Shown: in pieces, positions 56,229-64,000 of the stretch
Position numbering within the stretch: position 1 is the stretch's first letter
Layout: each line of letters opens with the position of its first letter
NCBI GenBank assembly: GCA_037903355.1
Contig: JBAJFE010000011.1
Span: forward strand, 1,683,001 to 1,747,000
Source of the DNA: Trichuris trichiura
Taxonomy: Eukaryota > Nematoda > Enoplea > Trichinellida > Trichuridae
Direction of reading: 5' to 3'
Length of the DNA stretch: 64,000 nt
Translations under genes and position numbers: made by a program
The notes under the pieces: generated by a model
What the model was told of the DNA's origin: nothing
What the model saw: only the letters and a program-made list of their open reading frames with translations
The model's database searches: none

Positions 56229-57595
56229 TATTCCTATTGGAATTGTTATTCAAATTTTCAATGCTCATTCCATTGCTCAGTTTGCAAGAGAGTTGAACAA
56301 AGCAAGAATTGGAAAATTTGACCGTTTACACTGATCGAAACGGTCAATTTCCATCCGTCTTTGGACGACGACGACAGCTAGTCTGGAGTGAATTTTTTCA
56401 CAGCGGCAAAAAGAAAGCTCGTCGCTCCCGTTAGGAGTTCAGTCACGTGTCTATTCAATTGAACAAGAATATCTTGGCAATCGTCCAGCGACGACGTTGG
56501 CTCGAAAAGGACTTATAAAAGTGCCGCCTTTATCCTCTACGTGACAAAACGTATTCGCGCCGGCAATAAATAATCAATCTGCTCCGACTTGAAGAACATT
56601 TCCCTTTCTATAGAAGAAAAAGCTTTTTGAGAAAAGCACCAAAAGCGAGTACACACATTTAGCCCATTCGGACATTGTTCGCCCGTAAAGGAGAGAGCGG
56701 CATAACTACTATGATGACATTCTATGACTGATGATGCGAAACGCGCGACTCAAAAGAGAAAAAGGCGATCCGCTGTTACTGCGCTCATCGAGTGGGGCGA
56801 ACAAGTTAAATCTTTAGCAACAACGGTTTGCAGAATTTGATCAGACCACCCAGCAAGACGTCGCAATAATGTCAAACGGTAGCAGCTGTCGGTGAACGAC
56901 ATCAACGTGCCGAATGTGTTCCATTTATCCAAGTCGATCGGTGAATAGAAAAAATCTGATGCACATTTGACATGTGACTTCTTTGTCCAAGCAAAGGTGA
57001 TGAACGACAAGAAGAGCCGAGCGCCAAGGAATTATCATCGCCCATGTAGAGCTGCTAAAGAACACCTTAAGGAACCTTGTTGGCGACAGGTTGCTCAAGA
57101 AAGGGTGCTTCAATGACAAGCCTATTGTCCTTAGGTTGCCAGTAGGCGATTAACTTGTCTTTGTCCACTTGGGGATTCAATTGTCGAGAAAAGAGCATCT
57201 GATGTTCGTCCGACTGATTGGAAGTTTGTTTCGCCTTGACGATTAACCTTAAAATCAGAGTTCAATCCTGACATCTCTGTCTCGCCAGCAAAGCGTGTTG
57301 CTCACCTGGCGCCCTGAACTTGCACCCGAATGTCGCATGCGTCAAAAGGGACCAACACAATGGATATCCTCCAAAACTTTGAGTCCGATATATTGGTGAC
57401 CCGATAATAAGTGTCCTCCAATTTTAACTTATCTTTGGACATGACGATCCCTTACAGAGGATAAAGTGGGACAAGCGTAAAAACTACTTGGAATTGGAAA
57501 ATATTAAGTTTAAACTTTGAAATTTCTTTAAACCAGCAAAGTTGTCCTGTCAAATATGGTCGCGTGGTGGTGCTTGGTCAGCGCAATGAAAAATT

Positions 57596-58606
57596 ATGAA
57601 AGTGAAGGAGTTGGTGAAGGCGCCGGGAACTTTTCTCAAAGTACTTGTCATAGTTAGTTGGTTGGTTGATCAAGTATGACGACGTGTATTCGTACCTTTT
57701 TTACAGGCTGCCGCTTCGGTCTACACCGTTTTTGCGGCCAATCTACGCAATTTCAGGTTGGTCGGTGCCGGCGGGGCTACTGCGGCGATTCAATTGCTAT
57801 CCTTTTTCATCTACCTATGCGTCAATCAACCGCGCAAGTTGCGCAGCCTCGTAAGAGAAAAGCGTTCGAGCATACGCGTAAAAAAATGCTCGCAGTGTTT
57901 TCTTTTTCAGGAGACGGGCGCTTGTTTCCTGCAACTCGGGGCCAACATAACCGCGCTCATCTTTGGCGTGCTCGGCGCAAAGAATAAATTGTACAACCAG
58001 GAAAGGCGCTTAAAGTGTACGATCATTGCCGCTTTAAGCGGTACCGCCGTAATGCTAAATTTGGTGATTATGTTGCTCGTACGAAAACATATTCGACCTT
58101 GGAAAGATGCTGATGTTAATGACGACACATCAGCCAGCGAAGATGAATCGGAAAAGAGTGATCAGAAGTCATCGGAAGAATCAACGGAGGAAACGTCTAG
58201 CGAAGAGAAACCAAAGAAAAAGAAAAAATCAAAAAAGAAGGAATCATCAGAAGAGGATGAAGAAAGTGAACCTTCCTCAACGCCTCAATCTGACCGTCCT
58301 TCTCGTAAGAAGAAAAGACAACGGCGTACAACTGAGGAGGGCGACAGCGACGAAGGTGGTGGGGACAGCGGAGGCAGTGATGACGGCGGCGATGGAAAGA
58401 AAAAAGATAAAAAGAAAAAGGATAAAAAGAAAAAAGATAAAAAGAAACGAAAATCTAAAGGTAGAAAAGGCAGCAAACGAAGTTCAAAGAAAAGGTCGAA
58501 ACGCAAACCGACCAAAAGGTCAAAATCCGCCAAAAAGAAACGCAGCAGCAAAAAGGGACGCAAAGCTAAGAAAACTAAAAAGCGACGAAGAGGGAAGAGA
58601 CGATAG
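57596..58606 (+). CDS. Four-TM (MARVEL-like) membrane protein with long Lys/Ser/Glu-rich tail
   Basis: Family not identified. Three exons, 57596-57673, 57707-57850 and 57911-58606, with introns of 33 and 60 nt, both phase 0, give 305 residues. Predicted membrane helices: TFLKVLVIVSWLVDQAASVY, LVGAGGATAAIQLLSFFIYL, GACFLQLGANITALIFGVLG and CTIIAALSGTAVMLNLVIML, all in the first 135 residues; this four-helix layout recalls MARVEL-type proteins. The remaining 170 residues are an extreme low-complexity tail: a Ser/Glu/Asp block (SASEDESEKSDQ, SSEESTEETSSEEK), Gly/Asp block, then repeated KKDKKKKDKKKK and Arg/Lys/Ser to the stop. The tail would be cytosolic if both ends are. The codon-repeat AAAGATAAAAAG units suggest slippage expansion. 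The 33-nt intron is among the shortest in the window. Confidence 0.78.
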
Positions 58607-60592
58607 AGAGTTATGGTTGCCGTTGGCGCTCCATTTTAGTCAATTGCCCGTCGCTTTGTCTGAGTTTTCGCTGACGACACTACCACGACAACGACGTCCG
58701 TTGATTATAGATGCAAATAGAAATTGCCATTCATTCGCGGGCATCCGTTAAAATGGCGTTGAAATAATCGCGCATTGTGTGTAGAAAGCGTTTCCACGGT
58801 TGCGAGCCGTTCAAGGTGATGTTGACCAAAGAAGAACAAACTTCCAACCGAAGCAACGCCGCTTTTATTACTTGCTATCAAAGAATGTTGATTTGAAAAG
58901 CTACCGCCAAAGGTTATAATTGTCCAACGAAATCAAAGGCGGCGGCTGACGTCGTCAGTCGGTCTGAATTTCAAATTTCCCTTTGACGCTGCTTCAGCGC
59001 GTTCACCGATGGCATCCGCGGACCACCGTCGATCATCGTCTTAACGAAAGTGCGCTAAATGTCGGCAGTTGGAGCTTACGAAATTTTTGAAGAATAATAG
59101 GGGCTACAACGAAGCAACCGTCAAGGACAAATGTATTCATCAAACGGTTTCCGCTTCGTTCAGTCAACTACACACTGAACGGCAGTTTGAAATAAGAAGA
59201 AAGGAGCGAGAGAAAAAACCTCCTTCTTATTTCTCAAAGTCGCAACAGCAATTTTATTCTTTTGGCCATTCGCGGGATGCAATAACATGCGAATTATTAG
59301 CAATGCAAGCGAAAATCGTTCGTTCGATTGTCGCCGGCAGTTGCAAACCGTGAAATGGCATTTTCGAGAGCGCGGCAAAGGTGTGAGCAAAAAATGTCTA
59401 CGTGCATAAATGGAAGACGACGACGAGCCGCTTCAAACTTAACGGCCTGTACGCAAACAGCCTTTGATGCCGCGCCGCTCTGACCAACAACTGTGGTGGT
59501 ACCAAAGTAGTACGGTACGACGATGTTGGGCTAATGTGGAAAATGTGGTCGCGCGACGTCAACCGGTTGTCCAAAAGCTGCTCTTCCATTTTCTAGACAA
59601 TGAGAGAACTGCCTTCATCGCCCTCCTTCTTTTCAACCGGACAATAGCGAAGAATAAAACTGCTAAGGGCGTCGCGCGTTAGTCATCAACAATAAACTCA
59701 GACGTTGAACGGAAGGAAAGATTAGGTTGCAAAAAGGGCACTCTCTCATTCTCTCTCTCCGAGACAAAAATGTCAACATGCGCTGCAGACGAGTCGCGGC
59801 CAATAAAGTGCTCCAACCTAAAAGTTGGGATAAGGAAACCTACAGCATAGCTATTACTTCGGATGAGAGAAGAAGCAAGGTCACAGAAACGAAAATGTCA
59901 TAATTTGCTTCCGTGCGCGCGGAAGCAGTTATCAGGGAAAAAGGTGAAAGGCGGTTCGTTTCATCTTGCTTAACATTGCCATTTATGGCTGCAATGTTTA
60001 TTCATTTGTTGGTCAAGTAGGGAGAACGTTTCGCCTTTGCACCTTAAGGCGCCTGTCACCAAGACGAAGAAAGATACATTCAACGTGAAGAGATGGACGT
60101 CGGAAGGATGAGCTCTTCGCTTAACGACAGCTTAAGCAATTTGACACAGTTGAAGAGAAAAGGAGAAATCGGCAGACAGCCGTAATCACGTCAGAGAAGG
60201 ATGTTCCACCAATTCTTGCTAACAATGGCAGCAATTTCTCATTAGCGCAGCTTTGAAAGGAAAAACAACGTTGCCGACCGAAGCGAGCGCCGCGACTCAG
60301 CGGCAACTTTGCACCACCTTTTGAAAAATAATCAAACAGACGCCGCAAATCAAACGGAAACACAAAACGGCTCATTTCCTGGCAATGAGCGACTGCCGAT
60401 TGGATACAATGCGTCGCCATTTCAATAGCTGCAATTCAATCCTTAACGAATTGACCGTAGTAAGATAACAAAGGCAAGAACATGGTCAATGCCGCCATAG
60501 AACTACAGTCATTGTTTGCCCCTCTTTTAATCGAAAGGGTTCGACGATTCATGCTACATTTCCTCTGTGGTGTCTTGCAGCATGGTGCTCAT

Positions 60593-60618
60593 TCTCTCTC
60601 TCTCTCTGTCTCTGTCTC
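60593..60618. repeat. CT-rich microsatellite
   Basis: TCTCTC repeats interrupted by two G residues (CTCTGTCTCTGTCTC). Confidence 0.85.
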
Positions 60619-61173
60619 ATTCATTCCTCCTAGGCTGTTCGTCCCCCGTCGTCGTTTCTTAACATGGCACCTCAACAGGTGGGTACGCATTCCCTTATCT
60701 CAATTATCTCTATGCATGACATAACTATCTCTTCATTGCTACACGTACATACGGGGGATTAGCGCCTACTCCGTAAGTACTTGTCAACAGTTCCATTTGG
60801 CTTTTCTTTTCTCTCGGCAAGCACTTAGACAAGTTAGTTGATGGTCGGCGGACACTCACTTGGCCGGTCGTTGATTGAAACAAACGCATCCTGTCCGTAC
60901 ATGGCAATCTGGACAATTCTCATGGGGACGGCAAGGTCGTGTCGGGCCAGTTGGATTATATACCGTTCCCACGATTCGAAATGAGGACGCTGTCTCTTCG
61001 TAGGGCTTAGGCGATTCTCGTCTTCTTTCAGCAGGCAAAAATGGGATGGACATGCGCTCACGACCTTTCCCACAATTCGTACCGCCTACGCATTGTCCGT
61101 AAGGGTGGCATACATGTTCGGTCAGCGCCCAACGGGATTGACTGACGCCAAGCAGTGACCACAGTGTTGATTA

Positions 61174-61566
61174 TCAGAATTTGAGAACAAGTTGCGTAAA
61201 CGTAAAATAGACGCCGTAACATCGAAATTGGCATTTCGTTTGAAGGTAACATTTTTGTCGATTGCCAAATAGGCCTACGTCCATTTTGGTCCCGCCAATC
61301 AGGAAACGCAGCATTGATAAACGGTCGTACGGACGCATGCGCGCAATGGTGCGTTCCTTTCTTAGCGACCACAAAAGCGCCTTACAATGGACGCTTTTAT
61401 GCGGTGAGACGATGAAAGCAGCCACTTTCAATGCTTCACATACAATAGGGTCGTTGTAGCTGTTGAAGCCCCATAATTTAGCGGCATTCACTGGCTCCCC
61501 TTTGTCGCGTTGCTTTTCCTCCCGAGGTTCACTTGCGGGACGATCGTGCTTAGCGTAAGCGGTCAA
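61174..61566 (-). CDS. Hypothetical 130-aa ORF
   Basis: A single minus-strand frame with balanced composition (PVNAAKLWGFNSYNDPIVC, then basic residues). No signal peptide, TM helix or family recognised. It may be one exon of a longer gene or chance in GC-rich DNA. Confidence 0.25.
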   Translation of the reverse strand: MTAYAKHDRPASEPREEKQRDKGEPVNAAKLWGFNSYNDPIVCEALKVAAFIVSPHKSVHCKALLWSLRKERTIARMRPYDRLSMLRFLIGGTKMDVGLFGNRQKCYLQTKCQFRCYGVYFTFTQLVLKF

Positions 61567-62868
61567 TCGCTGCTTTTACATGTTCGTTCTCTACATTTCG
61601 CGCGGAGTGCAACTAGAAAGACGGGAAAGGTACCGCTGTCTCCAAGGTCGGTTGCAGTCATCTCTTCTTCCGCCGTACGACAGGTAAGTCAGTGGCACGG
61701 ATACATGATGACGCATCGTTTCCGCATCTGCTTGATGACGAAAAACCGGTGCCGCATCCGGCGTCCCTTTGACCCTTTCTCTGACTGTTCGTTTCGAAAA
61801 TTGGCACTGCGACAACACCAACAATAACAACAACAGCCGCGACAAGTTCATCCTCCCATTCCTGTACGGTCGATTGAGTTGAGGTTATCAAGTTTTTTTT
61901 TTATCATTCCGAAAGATTTGCATAGTCAACGTACCCATCGACAGTGTACAACATTGGGTGCAAACAAATAGCGACGGTTGCTCGGATACGGACGTGGTCG
62001 AATTGAAGTTTAATTAGCGCAAGGAAATGAGGTGAAAATCGACCCTGCAGATGAGCGCTCATCGTCGTGTAGGCGCGCCACAGATAATTGTAGTTGGCAG
62101 TAGACGACCACTTCCTGACATCGGTCGCCCCTGCGAGCGTCCCACTTATGCAGCCCTCTTGTCCAAGGACGTTGGCCACTCGAAAATTGGAATCGCCGAA
62201 CAGTGACGGTGGTAATGGTCAAGGCTGGCGCGCGCCCAATTGGGAAGACAGTCTGCCGTCACGAAAAATGTTGACGTTAATCGTGGTCCCTCCAGCGGCG
62301 CCACGTTTTGCACATACGAAGCTGAGCTTCGCAGAGGGTGGTCGCGATGCGAACAAAGTAACACGCATGCGACCGCCGCTGTGCCGGTGAGGGGCGTAGT
62401 ACGCGTGCATTCGCTAATTTGTTTGTCGGTTCCATTGCTTGGCGTACTGTCGTCGCTGCGCTTTCAAGAAATAGACGACGAAGAGAGAGTGAGTGAAAGT
62501 GGAAGAGAGAGGACGTGATTTTTCAAAAATCGAACTCCCATTCCTGCCTTGCCGCTGTTCAGGAGTGGCTGCGCAGTGAAGCGGGCGATCGATGGCCCCA
62601 CAATAGACCGTGAACGCTGCGGCAGCCTAAACGGCAATGGCCAGTTTGATTTGTCGACCACAAATTCTCCCACCGGACAAGAGGCGCTAATTACCGAGGC
62701 GCCGCGCATAGTCGCCTCCTATCTTGTTGTTATAGTATACTGTAATAATAAATAACAAGTATCATTAACTAGCAGAACCAAGTTGAACGAGAGACAGCAA
62801 GAGAGGACCATTGTTTTAACGGTCAATTTAGTAGTAGAAGTAGTGGTCAACCTTAGTTGCAAACGATC

Positions 62869-63084
62869 ATGGAACCACAGCCACCGCAGCGAGGCCACTC
62901 GACCGGCCGAGCGCGATGTAGTCAACTTGGTGCACAATTGCCACGTGAGGCAAATCTGAAAAGGAAGCAATTTCCACGCACCACTTATTCAGCTAGCGTT
63001 TATGGCCGGTCGATTGGCCCGTACGAACTGAAATCCGGTCGCTGGCATCCGTTTTTGCCCTCCGCTAGAACCGGTAACTTTCCA
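62869..63084 (+). CDS. Possible first exon of an unidentified gene
   Basis: An ATG at 62869 opens MEPQPPQRGHSTGRARC, a Pro/Gln/Arg-rich start, and continues to RTG followed by a donor-like GGTAACTT at about 63073. If unspliced the frame stops at 63117. No continuation exon was found. Weak. Confidence 0.25.
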
Positions 63085-63694
63085 AGTGGACCCCCGCAGT
63101 GGTCCCCCTCCGGCTGACCAGTTTTCCCATCCCGTCAATACACAAAGATTACTGTATATATGCTCGCGACGACAGACGATTGCACAACAAACGAGACAAT
63201 AAGGGAAAAGCCAACGCTGTCTGCTAAGGTTCGTTCACCTTCGCCATTGCCACCTCAGCGTAAAAGTAGGCAGCATTTTGATAGTATCCTAAAATTCGTA
63301 CATGGAAAAATTTAAAAAGGATAAGCGATAGATCAAAAATGCTTTTTTTGCATTGAGGCGGCAATGGTGACGCGTTAAATGCCTGTTGACACTCGTAACA
63401 ACATCCCGTGGTTCATTGTTGTCATGAATGAACTCTATTTGACAACGACGACGACTGCATCTCTCTACTTGTGCTTGCTGTTGTGTCACTCCGCAGGGGG
63501 GTAACCATCGGCGCTAAATGTGGAAACAATAGATGACCAGCCATCATTGACTACGAGCAACTATGACGACGTCGTGTCAGTGTATGGATGCAAAATGGGC
63601 GACCATTGTATACCAGCGAAAGGAGTTGAAAAGGCGAATTTCGCCCCTCGACGCACAATTGCCCAGAATGGAATGGCCGTCGTCGCGGCAATGA

Positions 63695-63710
63695 GCGCGC
63701 GCGCGCGCGC
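63695..63710. repeat. (GC)8 alternating purine-pyrimidine run
   Basis: GCGCGCGCGCGCGCGC, a potential Z-DNA-forming tract in the GC-rich end of the window. Confidence 0.9.
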
Positions 63711-64000
63711 AGCCGAATGGCAACTGTGGCGCATTTAGCAATAAGCAATGGATGTGCTTGCTCTCCGAGTACAAAGAACGCCTCTTTGGCGGCGGACAAT
63801 TGTGGACGTCGTCAAAGAGGGGAATAAAAGTGCCCTTTGTGCCGCCTCTTTCTTCTCCTCATTGCGGGTTCCCGCCTGGGCCAGTCTGACATTCACTGTC
63901 AGCCAGGATGGTTGCGCGCGCACGCTCTCTCTCTTCCGCTCTCTACCCGTCGTTCATCTCTACCGATTCCTTACCACGTTGACTCGTTGGACGGACGTAC

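Larger units (their letters stand above)
54698..57595. other. Gene-poor region with a local tandem duplication
   Basis: Apart from the duplication at 55555-56228 and the weak minus-strand frames there, nothing coding is supported. The 56300-57500 part has short frames only; 56750-57119 minus shows no domain. Confidence 0.45.
58607..64000. other. GC-richer region with low-complexity tracts and weak ORFs
   Basis: Base composition is visibly more GC-rich than the rest of the window. There are CT tracts (60593-60618) and a (GC)8 run (63695-63710). Two frames look slightly protein-like and are listed separately. The segment at 63820-63960, with AATAAAAG followed by pyrimidine-rich sequence, could be a promoter/5' leader of a gene beyond the window, but this is a guess. 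Confidence 0.4.

Noticed and set aside
56750..57119. Overlapping minus-strand frames near 57 kb
   Set aside because: No domain, no signal peptide and no phase-compatible splice partners; composition is not distinct from surrounding DNA.
60121..61073. Several 65-100 residue minus-strand frames in the GC-rich end
   Set aside because: Stop codons are rarer by chance in GC-rich DNA; frames overlap one another and none looks like a family.
63820..63960. TATA-like AATAAAAG plus initiator-like sequence as a core promoter
   Set aside because: The spacing is only roughly right and the gene it would serve is outside the window, so it cannot be supported.

Overview
The window looks like nuclear DNA of a nematode. 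The sequence shows compact multi-exon genes with spliceosomal introns of mostly 31-62 nt, conserved animal housekeeping genes, and a nematode-like secretome. Very short introns, moderate GC and gene content suggest a clade I worm (Trichuris/Trichinella relatives), but this is inference and I could not test it. Most exon boundaries below were placed by hand from GT/AG sites, reading frame and family alignment from memory.

Layout. 1-7.1 kb: no gene I can support. 7.08-8.69 kb: RMND5/Gid2-type RING subunit of the CTLH (GID) ubiquitin ligase, reconstructed as nine exons. 8.7-14.9 kb: gene-poor, with a (GAT)27 microsatellite and two foldback elements. 14.9-15.8 kb: possible small secreted protein. 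17.8-22.2 kb: large ADAMTS-family metalloprotease with about eight thrombospondin repeats. 22.2-27.1 kb: gene-poor, with one foldback element and a possible decayed retroelement. 27.1-28.0 kb: type I membrane protein of unknown family.

31.5-39.5 kb: a striking array of eight intron-containing tRNA-Ile(UAU) genes plus one decayed copy. Five intact genes lie on the plus strand and three on the minus strand. The minus-strand block is an inverted duplicate (about 1.43 kb) of three plus-strand genes and their spacers. Between the arms lie another tRNA-Ile gene, a foldback element and a small secreted-protein gene on the minus strand.

40-41.2 kb: possible minus-strand membrane-protein exons. 41.9-51.1 kb is the densest part and carries, all on the plus strand, FBXO9 (its 3' end tandemly duplicated), PRPF4 (spliceosomal U4/U6 protein with one unusually long intron), an AGPAT (lysophosphatidate acyltransferase) and a secreted Cys-rich protein. 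51-57.6 kb: gene-poor with a second local tandem duplication. 57.6-58.6 kb: a four-TM protein with a very long Lys/Ser/Glu-rich tail. 58.6-64 kb: higher GC, low-complexity tracts and only weak ORFs.

The genes do not form one pathway: they cover ubiquitin ligation (RMND5, FBXO9), splicing, lipid synthesis and extracellular matrix remodelling. The most unusual content is the tRNA-Ile(UAU) palindromic array and the several unrelated foldback element families.
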